From Sulfurovum sp. (GTDB taxonomy: Bacteria > Campylobacterota > Campylobacteria > Campylobacterales > Sulfurovaceae), in the NCBI GenBank assembly GCA_027081115.1, contig JALWLD010000079.1, forward strand, positions 43,225-107,224: a stretch of DNA of 64,000 nucleotides, in the 5' to 3' direction. How positions within the stretch are numbered: position 1 is the stretch's first letter; each line of letters begins with the position of its first letter. The position numbers were made by a program, and so were the translations under genes. Below the pieces are notes generated by a model. The model was given only the letters and a program-made list of their open reading frames with translations, was not told the origin of the DNA and ran no database searches. Below, piece after piece: positions 56,595 to 64,000 of the stretch.

Positions 56595-56834
56595 ATGACA
56601 AAAATATTATTTATAATGCTTTCACTCTTGACATTCTCTTTTGCAGGGTTTTATCAGGAGGGGAATAGTGATACATCTGCTAAAGAGCAGCAGGAGGCAC
56701 AGAGACTGTGTAAGCTTTTTACCGAAAAAGCAGAAACGTATAAAAAAACAATGAGAGATGATGAGTTGGCGCATAAGACACTTGAGTCGTATGAAAAGAG
56801 AGCTGCACTCTACTGTAGGACAGAAAAAAAGTAA
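56595..56834 (+). CDS. Small exported protein, function unknown
   Basis: 79 residues. Two ATGs in tandem (56592, 56595); the second is 6 nt from AAGGA. Signal peptide MTKILFIMLSLLTFSFA, then a Lys/Glu-rich mature part of about 60 residues with two Cys (RLCKLF and LYCRTEKK) flanking a helix. The two Cys could form a disulfide hairpin, CHCH-like in look. It converges with the RND gene with 1 nt between stops. Not a family I recognise. Confidence 0.65.
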   Translation: MTKILFIMLSLLTFSFAGFYQEGNSDTSAKEQQEAQRLCKLFTEKAETYKKTMRDDELAHKTLESYEKRAALYCRTEKK

Positions 56835-56835
56835 G

Positions 56836-59800
56836 TTATATTTCCAAACGTTTCTGATTTAAAATAGTATAGAGTACAGGAAGGTAGAGTAGGTTCAATA
56901 TTGTTCCCCATGCCAGTCCAAATGCCAATGCAATGGCCATAGGCTGAAAGATGGCTGCTTGTCCAGTAGGGAAAAATACCAAAGAACTCAGCCCAATCAC
57001 TGTGGTCACAGAAGTCAATATGATTGGCCTGAAACGTTTAGAAGCATAGAGGTATATCTCCTCCATATTATTTGCTTTTTTCAAATTCATAATCATAATG
57101 ATTCCATCATTAATGACCACTCCGGAAAGACCGAGCATCCCAATAATAGAAGGCATAGAGAGATTTTGGCCCATAATGAAGTGTCCAAGCAGTACACCTA
57201 AAAATGCAAAAGGGATCACAGACATCATCATAAAAGTCTCTCTGAATGAGTTAAAGAGGTAAAGTAGTGAGAGCATGATGAGCAGCATAGCAACAGCACC
57301 TGCCATAATCATATCCTCTTTAAGCTCTTTTTTCTTCTCTTGTTCTCCTTTAAGAATGATCTTAATCCCCTCTTTTTTTGCACTATTTAAAATAGGATCT
57401 ACTTTTTCCAGTACTTCTGTAGCTGTAACAATTTTACTGTTTACATTTGCATAGATATAAAAGTTGGTCTCTCCTGCATCTTTGATGATCTTTTCAAAAG
57501 AGTGTATGGTTTCAAACTCGACAACATCTTTCAGTGCTACAAAAGAGCCATCACTCAGTTTAACCTGGAAATTTTTCAGTGCGCTGAGAGAATCCTTCTC
57601 TTCACTTCGGATTTTAAGTTCAAGCAGGTTTGTTTTATCAAAAGCAACAGACATTCTACGTTCTAAAAATGCGTTAGAGAGTAGTACCCCTAGTATTTGT
57701 TCATTGAGGCCAAGGGACTCTCCGTAGGTATTTACTTTGAGTTTTATCTCATCTCTTCCGTAATTCATGGCATCATTGACAGAGACAATGCCTTGTATTT
57801 CATTAAGTCTCTTCTTGAGTATTTGGGCATATTTCATGACTGTTTTACTGTCATTTGAAACCAGACCAATTTTGATATCTGATTTTATAGGTCCTACTTT
57901 TCTCTCTACAATTGCCAGATCAGAGAGATGGAATCTTTCTTGGTATTTTTGTACTTCTAAAAAGTGACGTAACCGTTCTGCGATTACAATAGATTTTTCT
58001 TCTCTTGTTCTGCCTTCTTTGTCATAATAAAAACTGAGGGTAGGGGTAATGTATCTATCAACGAAATTTTGAGCTTTGAGCTTTTGTAACTCTATGTGTA
58101 TCTGTCCCACATAGGGGTAGCTCTCAGAATTCCCTGCAGTGTCTCGTCTCCAGCCAGCAACTGAGCCAACATGATCAATGTAAAATGTCTCTTTTCTTTT
58201 AAATAGGTCTTTTTCAATGGCTGTGAGGTATTTGAGTGTCTCTTCTGTTTTTGTATTGACGTTGGCCTTGAGTGTAATAGTAATGGTTGAAGCATCAAAC
58301 TGCGGGAACATTTGAAACTTACTCATTTTTACACCCAAGACAATGAAAATGGGTACCAAGATAATAAAAAGCAGTAAAAAAGTTTTTTTATAATGCATTA
58401 GATAGTGGATCATTCGAGAATAAATATGGTTTACAGGTTCCCATGAAGTGGTTTTTTGATCATTCTTTAATACGTGTGCTGCATGAATGGGTAGAAAGAT
58501 GAAGGACTCTACCAGTGATGCTAAAACAAGTACGGAGACTGCAATAGGAATGAGTTTGATAACTTCTCCCATGGTACCTGACATCATAAGAGCGGGTATA
58601 AATGCAAAGAGTGTAGTCAAAGAAGCGATGGTCACAGGTTTGAACATCTCTTTTGCTCCTTGGACTGCTGCCTCTTTAGGCTCCATTCCCTCTTCAATGT
58701 GTTGCTGAATATTTTCTGAGACTACAATGGCATCATCTACAATGATTCCCAATGCAATGAGTACACCGATCAGTGAGATCATATTGATGGTATATCCTGC
58801 AAAGTAAAGATAGGAAGCACCCATAACAAAAGAGGTAGGGATACCCAGTGTAATGATAAGTGACATACGTTTGTTAATGAGAAGCATAACCAGAAGAGAG
58901 ATAAGTATTAGACCCAAAAGAATATTGGAAATGACAATATTAAGACGGTCTTTAATGGCTACTGATTTGTCATCATGTATGATATAGGTAATATTACTTT
59001 TTTTCGCATTACTTTGTGTTACCAGTGCTTTGATGGCTTTTGAAAGTGTGAGTGCATTTCCTTCACTGCTCTGCTTGATATTGAGATCTAAAGCATGTTT
59101 GGTATCAATAGAGTAGAGGGTTGCAGTATCCGCATAACGTTTGGATACAGTAGCAATATCTTTCAAATAAAAAGATTTATCGCCTACTTTGAGTCTGCTT
59201 TCCAGCATCTTCTTGGCATTTTTGGGACCATTATGTGTAGAGACAAAGAAGTAGCCCTGTTGAGAGTCTTCAATGCTACCTATGGGAAAGATGTAAGAGA
59301 GTCCTGAGATCGCAGTAGTGACTGCAGTTTCATTGAGCCCTAATGCACGTATTTTTTCGGAGTGTAGACGTATGTCATAATATTTGTCGGAATCTCCGTA
59401 GATCAATACTTCAGAGATGTTTCTCAGTGAAGTGATTTTGTCTTTGAGTACATTGGCTGCATCTATAAGTTCATCTTGGGAAGCACTATTCGATGAGATG
59501 GCAATACGCATGAGACTACGTTTTACCTCCAGTACCTTTACGGTAGGTTCATCCATATCTGCAGGAAGGTTCTGTTTACTCATGGTGACGGCATCTTTGA
59601 CTTTTTGAGCTGTATTATATTTGTCCACTCTTTTTTCAAGTTCAAGAATGATGTTAAATTTCCCTGCAGAGACAATTGTTGCCATTTTGTCAATACCATC
59701 AAGATTTTTGATCTCATTTTCTATCTCTTTGACAGCCATTTTATCAAGCATATCAATGGATGCTCCACTATAGTGTCCATTGACAGAAATCATATCAAGT

Positions 59801-59928
59801 TCAAAAGAAGGGAAGATCTCTTTTGGCGTTTTGGTATAGAGTACGATACCTGTAATAAATACAAAGATAAACAGAAAGTAATTTAATCGACTGTTATTGA
59901 CAAAAAATCTTAAAATGTTTTCGATCAT
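56836..59928 (-). CDS. Orphan RND-family transporter
   Basis: 1030 residues, start taken at the ATG at 59928 (MIENILRFFVNNSRLNYFLF); an ATG at 59967 would add 13 polar residues. Full RND layout with 12 membrane helices. Helix 4 keeps the Asp pair (GIIVDDAIVVSENIQQHIEEG-type). Helix 10 reads GVVINDGIIMIMNL, so the usual proton-relay Lys is replaced by Asn. No adaptor or TolC gene lies beside it, unlike the pump at 21974. It is upstream of the convergent small exported protein. Substrate could be lipids or metals as well as drugs. Confidence 0.9.
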   Translation of the reverse strand: MIENILRFFVNNSRLNYFLFIFVFITGIVLYTKTPKEIFPSFELDMISVNGHYSGASIDMLDKMAVKEIENEIKNLDGIDKMATIVSAGKFNIILELEKRVDKYNTAQKVKDAVTMSKQNLPADMDEPTVKVLEVKRSLMRIAISSNSASQDELIDAANVLKDKITSLRNISEVLIYGDSDKYYDIRLHSEKIRALGLNETAVTTAISGLSYIFPIGSIEDSQQGYFFVSTHNGPKNAKKMLESRLKVGDKSFYLKDIATVSKRYADTATLYSIDTKHALDLNIKQSSEGNALTLSKAIKALVTQSNAKKSNITYIIHDDKSVAIKDRLNIVISNILLGLILISLLVMLLINKRMSLIITLGIPTSFVMGASYLYFAGYTINMISLIGVLIALGIIVDDAIVVSENIQQHIEEGMEPKEAAVQGAKEMFKPVTIASLTTLFAFIPALMMSGTMGEVIKLIPIAVSVLVLASLVESFIFLPIHAAHVLKNDQKTTSWEPVNHIYSRMIHYLMHYKKTFLLLFIILVPIFIVLGVKMSKFQMFPQFDASTITITLKANVNTKTEETLKYLTAIEKDLFKRKETFYIDHVGSVAGWRRDTAGNSESYPYVGQIHIELQKLKAQNFVDRYITPTLSFYYDKEGRTREEKSIVIAERLRHFLEVQKYQERFHLSDLAIVERKVGPIKSDIKIGLVSNDSKTVMKYAQILKKRLNEIQGIVSVNDAMNYGRDEIKLKVNTYGESLGLNEQILGVLLSNAFLERRMSVAFDKTNLLELKIRSEEKDSLSALKNFQVKLSDGSFVALKDVVEFETIHSFEKIIKDAGETNFYIYANVNSKIVTATEVLEKVDPILNSAKKEGIKIILKGEQEKKKELKEDMIMAGAVAMLLIMLSLLYLFNSFRETFMMMSVIPFAFLGVLLGHFIMGQNLSMPSIIGMLGLSGVVINDGIIMIMNLKKANNMEEIYLYASKRFRPIILTSVTTVIGLSSLVFFPTGQAAIFQPMAIALAFGLAWGTILNLLYLPVLYTILNQKRLEI

Positions 59929-60033
59929 ACCTATCCGTTTGTTTTGTTTTGTAGGGTATTGTATCAAATATTAGACTAGAGATAACTATAGTAAGAAATG
60001 CTTTAGTAGGAATCCAGTTGCAGTATGATTGTT

Positions 60034-60528
60034 CTATAACTCTTTATAGGGAAGTGTCACAATATTGTAGGCTTCAGGTAGTGAGAGCAGGGGGAGACAT
60101 TTCCATTTTTTACTCAGTTTTTGTGTAAGGTTGTTTGAGATCTCTTTGAGTTTTTTATCTGCCTCTTCAAGTGATATATTATCTACCTCAATAAATACTC
60201 TGACTTTCTCTTCATCTTTTCCCTGATAGATATGATATTTAGTAATTTTCATGGTATGAAAAAGATGTTTTACCAGAGGTATGAAGCGTTGAAATTCATC
60301 ACCTTTATAGTCAAGTACAAGATAATTGGTATGATTGTTTTTGAGTAGAGGTACTGCAATGACGTATTGTCTGTTTATATGTTGTTTGACAACAAGTTCA
60401 GTAAGGGGCTCATCGATACGCTCAAATTTGGCATAGAAGGTACGATTGTCGAACTGTATCTGTTCGACAATTGATGGACGTTTAATGTAGTAGTGGTCTG
60501 TCGTGAATGTTAGATCAAAAACTTTTAT
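60034..60528 (-). CDS. DUF1882 protein with apparent non-canonical start codon
   Basis: The open frame runs from just after the glyA stop to 60034, in the same frame as glyA. The protein (about 164 residues) includes DHYYIKRPSIVEQIQF, RTFYAKFERIDEPL and LVLDYKGDEFQRFIP, which I recognise as DUF1882, the gene after glyA in Campylobacter (Cj0403). No ATG, GTG or TTG lies upstream of this conserved region; the first ATG (60252) would delete more than half of it. The best candidate start is ATA at 60526-60528, 7 nt after AAGG. Translation may be coupled to glyA. Function unknown. Confidence 0.72.
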   Translation of the reverse strand: MKVFDLTFTTDHYYIKRPSIVEQIQFDNRTFYAKFERIDEPLTELVVKQHINRQYVIAVPLLKNNHTNYLVLDYKGDEFQRFIPLVKHLFHTMKITKYHIYQGKDEEKVRVFIEVDNISLEEADKKLKEISNNLTQKLSKKWKCLPLLSLPEAYNIVTLPYKEL

Positions 60529-60537
60529 TACTTTGCC

Positions 60538-61788
60538 TTAGTAGATTGATTTCTCATAAATCACGAAGTTGGAAGCAAGTTCTTTCATCTCATCTTTAAT
60601 CGTTGCATGAAGTGCAGCATCATTGATATTATCAAGTACATCAGCAATTTTGTTTGAAATTGTTTCAAACTCAGCTTCTTTCATACCTCTACTGGTTAAA
60701 GCAGCAGAACCGATACGTACACCAGAAGTAACAAATGGAGATCTTGTTTCTCCTGGTACGGTATTTTTGTTTACAGTAATTCCTGCTGCACCAAGTGCTG
60801 CATCTGCATCTTTTCCTGAAAACTCCTTATCAAGGAATGAAACCAATACAAGGTGGTTGTCAGTACCACCAGAGACCACGTCATAACCTCTTTCCATAAG
60901 TACACGTGCAAGCACAGCCGCATTTGCTTTTACTTGTGCTGCATAGACTTTCCATTCAGCAGAAAGGTTATATTTGAAACCTACTGCTTTTGCAGCGATC
61001 ACGTGTACCAGTGGTCCACCCTGAAGTCCCGGAAAGATTGCAGAGTTGATCTTTTTAGCGATATCTTCATCATTGGTCATGATCATACCCCCACGAGGTC
61101 CTGCAAGTGTTTTGTGTGTTGTTGTTGTCACCACATCTGCATATGGGAATGGGCTAGGGTGTTCACCTGCACACACCAAACCAGCTATATGGGCGATGTC
61201 AGCAAATAGGATGGCACCTACTTCATCAGCGATTTCTCTAAATTTTTTAAAGTCAATCTCTCTTGCATAGGCAGAAGCACCACATACGATGATTTTTGGC
61301 TGAACTGTTTTAGCGATTCTTAATACTTCTTCGTAGTTGATACGACCGTCAAGCTCAACACCGTATGTAAATGAAGAGTAGTTTTTACCTGAAAAACTTG
61401 GTTTTGAACCATGTGTCAAGTGACCACCATGTGAAAGATCCATTCCTAAGATTTTCTCTCCGGCTTTAAGTAGGGCGGCATAGACAGCACCATTTGCCTG
61501 AGAACCTGAGTGAGGTTGAACATTTGCAAATTTACAGTCAAAAAGTTCACAAGCTCTGTCAATAGCCAACTGCTCTACAATATCTGCAAATTCACATCCT
61601 CCATAATATCTTTTATAAGGGTAGCCTTCTGCATATTTGTTTGTAAATACAGAACCCATTGCTTCCATTACAGCAGGGATGGTAAAGTTTTCCGAAGCGA
61701 TCATCTCAAGATGGTCTGTCTGTCTTTCACGCTCATTTTCAATAGCTGCAAATATTTCCGGGTCAAAAGTTTCTATAGCATAGCTCAT
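60538..61788 (-). CDS. glyA: Serine hydroxymethyltransferase
   Basis: PLP enzyme interconverting serine and glycine with tetrahydrofolate. 416 residues. Landmarks: [67 protein letters not shown] and the PLP lysine in [18 protein letters not shown]. Ribosome site AAGGATAATT precedes the ATG. Followed directly by DUF1882. In Campylobacter glyA follows lysS; here an antiporter gene lies between them. Confidence 0.97.
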   Translation of the reverse strand: MSYAIETFDPEIFAAIENERERQTDHLEMIASENFTIPAVMEAMGSVFTNKYAEGYPYKRYYGGCEFADIVEQLAIDRACELFDCKFANVQPHSGSQANGAVYAALLKAGEKILGMDLSHGGHLTHGSKPSFSGKNYSSFTYGVELDGRINYEEVLRIAKTVQPKIIVCGASAYAREIDFKKFREIADEVGAILFADIAHIAGLVCAGEHPSPFPYADVVTTTTHKTLAGPRGGMIMTNDEDIAKKINSAIFPGLQGGPLVHVIAAKAVGFKYNLSAEWKVYAAQVKANAAVLARVLMERGYDVVSGGTDNHLVLVSFLDKEFSGKDADAALGAAGITVNKNTVPGETRSPFVTSGVRIGSAALTSRGMKEAEFETISNKIADVLDNINDAALHATIKDEMKELASNFVIYEKSIY

Positions 61789-61911
61789 AATTATCCTTAT
61801 GTAATATTGATGTATTTATAGCGAAATTCCTCTGAAGTTGTTATGAAAATGAGAGGAATACAAGTGTATATGAGTGATTTGAAATGTTTTGTATCGGATG
61901 CAGAGTTCTGT

Positions 61912-61917
61912 TATAAT
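61912..61917 (+). promoter_or_regulatory. -10 box of the antiporter gene
   Basis: Perfect TATAAT ending 7 nt before the preferred ATG (61925), with no ribosome site in between. This spacing implies a transcript that begins at or next to the start codon. Confidence 0.5.
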
Positions 61918-61924
61918 AGCCATT

Positions 61925-63127
61925 ATGCAAGTACATGACTTTTTTCTTATATTATTGTTAATACTGGTAGGTGCACGTATCTTTGCCGAGATCTTTCAGC
62001 GTATGGGACTGCCTCCTGTATTAGGAGAACTTACCGCAGGATTATTCCTTAGTCCTACAGTTCTTGGCTGGGTATCACTTAATGATACTATCAAACTACT
62101 TGCCGAGATAGGGATTATTTTGTTACTTTTTGATGTAGGCCTGGAGACAGACCTGAAACGTCTTAAAGAGAGTGGATTGAGTGCTGTTTTAGTGGCACTT
62201 GGCGGTTTCATTTTACCTCTCTTTTTGGGTACATTTGTCTCCTATTTCCTCTTTGAACTCTCACTGATCACTTCACTCTTTATTGGAGGGACTATAACTG
62301 CCACAAGTATTGGGATCACAATACGTGTATTGAAGGATTTGAAAAAAAACAGAAGCTCTGAAGGAGAGATCGTACTTGGTGCAGCAGTACTGGATGATAT
62401 TTTTGGTGTCATCCTACTTGCTATTTTGTATGATTTTTCACAAAGTGGAGAGGTAAACCTTTTAGATACCGGAAGGGTATTTCTTTTTATTACCGTTTTT
62501 TTTGTGATTGCTCCTCTTGCAGCAAAGATCATGGCACTATTAATTGACAAGTATGATTCACAGACAACGTATCCTGGTCTCATCCCCGTGTCAATCATCT
62601 CTTTGGTACTTTTCTTCGCTTGGCTGGCACACCAGATGGGTGCACCTGAGATCATTGGTGGTTTTGCAGCAGGTTTGGCACTCTCGAGACGTTTTTTTCT
62701 GCCTTTTGGTGTAGCAATTGGGGAAAATCAGGATTTTGCAGAAAAAATTGAAAAACAGATGCGTCCCATCGTATTACTTTTTACCCCTATCTTTTTTGTT
62801 ACCGTAGGGCTCTCCATCAATATGCAAGAGGTAAATTGGACAGAGTCACATGTCTGGTTTTTTGGTGGTGCTATTTTACTTGTATCGGTTATAGGAAAGA
62901 TGGTCTTACCTTTTTTCCTAAAGTCTCTCTCTGTCTCAAAGAGGGTTATTATTGGGCTCTCAATGGTACCACGTGGTGAAGTAGGTCTGATCTTTGCAGA
63001 GATAGGGCGTGCAAGTGGTATTTTTGAAAATGAAGTTTATACGGCACTCATTATGGTGATTATTTTAACCACAATGTTACCGCCATTATTGATTAAAATG
63101 GTGTATGCAAAAGAAAAAGCTGATTAG
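61925..63127 (+). CDS. CPA2-family cation:proton antiporter (Kef/NapA type)
   Basis: 400 residues from the ATG at 61925 (an in-frame ATG at 61889 adds 12 residues upstream of the first helix). About 12 hydrophobic helices: [20 protein letters not shown], the GLETDLKRL loop, [12 protein letters not shown] and [14 protein letters not shown], where one Asp pair marks the exchange site. [15 protein letters not shown] is close to the C-terminus. There is no TrkA/RCK domain. Expected to exchange Na+ or K+ for protons. Inserted between lysS and glyA compared with Campylobacter; its stop overlaps the lysS stop. Confidence 0.9.
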   Translation: MQVHDFFLILLLILVGARIFAEIFQRMGLPPVLGELTAGLFLSPTVLGWVSLNDTIKLLAEIGIILLLFDVGLETDLKRLKESGLSAVLVALGGFILPLFLGTFVSYFLFELSLITSLFIGGTITATSIGITIRVLKDLKKNRSSEGEIVLGAAVLDDIFGVILLAILYDFSQSGEVNLLDTGRVFLFITVFFVIAPLAAKIMALLIDKYDSQTTYPGLIPVSIISLVLFFAWLAHQMGAPEIIGGFAAGLALSRRFFLPFGVAIGENQDFAEKIEKQMRPIVLLFTPIFFVTVGLSINMQEVNWTESHVWFFGGAILLVSVIGKMVLPFFLKSLSVSKRVIIGLSMVPRGEVGLIFAEIGRASGIFENEVYTALIMVIILTTMLPPLLIKMVYAKEKAD

Positions 63128-64000
63128 GATTTCTCCTGTATACGCTTTTTGCAGGCAGATACATCTATACAAAACATCCCTTTGCCTTTCTTAGCAGGTT
63201 TGAGCTCATCCATATTTTCATTGCCGCATTTTTTACATTTGTTATCAGCAGAAATTGGTGCTGCCTGTGGTGCTTCTGGTTTCATGGCGGGGAAGAGAAG
63301 TACATCACGAATAGAGTGCTGGTTGGTTAACATCATAACCAGTCTGTCTATACCGATACCTTCTCCTGCTGTAGGTGTCATACCATAGCTGAGTGCTTTG
63401 ACATAATCTGTATCCATATGCATTGCTTCATCATCACCTGTTGCCTCTTTTGCATCAACCTGACCTTTAAATCGGTTGTACTGGTCTATAGGATCATTTA
63501 GTTCCGAGAAACCGTTTGCGATCTCTTTTCCTGCCATGAAAAGTTCAAAACGCTCTGCAATATCTGGATTTTCATCAGATCTTCTTGCCAGAGGAGAGAT
63601 GTCTACCGGGAAATCTGTAATAAAAGTTGGATTGATGAGTTTACCTTCAACAAATTCGTCAAAGAGTTCAGCCTGTAAGTAACCCAATGTCAAGTTAGGG
63701 TCTGCTTTTACCTTGTGTTCTGCAAGATAAGCCAGGGCTTTTTCTTTATTTGTCGCTACATCTTCGGGTATACCACCGATGGAAGTAAGTGATTTGATGT
63801 ATGGAATCTTTGCAAATGGGGTAGCAAAATCAATTTCAAGATCACCATATGGGAGTTTTCTCTCAAGTTTCAAGTTGTCAAAGAGGTAGTCAAAAAGCTC
63901 TTCCGTGATTTTCATAAGATCCAGATAGGTTTTATATGCCCAGTAGAATTCAATCATGGTGAATTCAGGGTTATGGGTATGGTCCATTCCTTCGTTTCGG
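63124..64000 (-). CDS. lysS: Lysyl-tRNA synthetase, class II (5' end outside window), with Cys-rich C-terminal tail
   Basis: The last ~292 residues are present; the gene runs off the right edge. At the edge the frame reads [15 protein letters not shown] (class II motif 2), and [20 protein letters not shown] is motif 3. After [17 protein letters not shown], where most LysRS enzymes end, an extra ~45 residues carry [12 protein letters not shown] and a [10 protein letters not shown] segment. The four Cys are spaced like a small zinc ribbon. The lysS / glyA order is that of C. jejuni Cj0401-Cj0402. Confidence 0.95.
   Translation of the reverse strand, partial: RNEGMDHTHNPEFTMIEFYWAYKTYLDLMKITEELFDYLFDNLKLERKLPYGDLEIDFATPFAKIPYIKSLTSIGGIPEDVATNKEKALAYLAEHKVKADPNLTLGYLQAELFDEFVEGKLINPTFITDFPVDISPLARRSDENPDIAERFELFMAGKEIANGFSELNDPIDQYNRFKGQVDAKEATGDDEAMHMDTDYVKALSYGMTPTAGEGIGIDRLVMMLTNQHSIRDVLLFPAMKPEAPQAAPISADNKCKKCGNENMDELKPAKKGKGMFCIDVSACKKRIQEKS

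Overview
The window comes from a chromosome of the Campylobacterota (Epsilonproteobacteria), most likely a sulfur- or hydrogen-oxidising, Sulfurovum/Sulfurimonas-like organism. This rests on the gene content (HobA, an ArsRS-type two-component pair, class II DAHP synthase, a desulforubrerythrin, many c-type cytochromes and rhodaneses) and on gene order that matches, from memory, three Campylobacter jejuni neighbourhoods. The blocks are ilvC / divergent polysaccharide deacetylase / dprA ... ruvX; queA-tatC-tatB-hemW / rppH-lysC-hobA-holB-folP-ligA-tlyA-ribF-cmoA; and lysS-glyA-DUF1882 ... SPOR-trpE-aroE. The genome is compact and moderately AT-rich, with many 4-nt overlaps. I see no tRNA, rRNA, IS element, prophage or CRISPR.

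Layout. 1-1.5 kb: 3' part of htpX (minus) and a divergent M15 peptidase. 1.6-6.8 kb: a five-gene lipid operon resembling E. coli ynbABCD plus an extra PlsC-like acyltransferase. 6.9-8.2 kb: SPFH/NfeD pair. 8.4-13.4 kb: desulforubrerythrin, then a periplasmic redox set (YceI, two-domain rhodanese, MauG-like dihaem protein, Tat-exported metallophosphoesterase, small cytochrome c). 13.5-16.6 kb: ilvC, polysaccharide deacetylase, dprA. 16.6-25 kb: an inserted block with a TlpA-like thioredoxin, two tandem structured repeat elements, a NagZ-like GH3 enzyme, an ankyrin protein, and a TetR-controlled TolC/adaptor/RND efflux operon. 25-31.9 kb: ruvX, a hybrid sensor kinase that has lost its phosphorylatable residues except in the last receiver, two NlpC/P60 proteins, queA and tatCB. 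32-45.5 kb: rhodanese, hemW, rppH, then a long, tightly coupled plus-strand operon from lysC to ribF, a GGDEF response regulator and cmoA. 45.7-52.4 kb: class II DAHP synthase, ArsRS-like pair, cytochrome c, aroE, trpE and a SPOR protein. 52.5-60 kb: an inserted block with a seven-haem cytochrome, a MORN-like repeat protein, an OB-fold protein, a small exported protein and an orphan RND transporter. 60-64 kb: DUF1882, glyA, a CPA2-type antiporter and lysS (partial).

How the genes fit together. The conserved blocks carry housekeeping work: amino-acid, folate, flavin and queuosine synthesis, DNA replication and ligation, and Tat export. Lineage-specific cassettes are slotted between them. The most promising under-described items are the ynb-like lipid operon, the paired ~95-100-nt structured elements before the NagZ-like gene, the pseudo-hybrid kinase, a TatC with an insertion of about 90 residues in its first periplasmic loop, and a DUF1882 gene with no ATG, GTG or TTG start. 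All functions here are inferred by reading the sequence; no database search was run.
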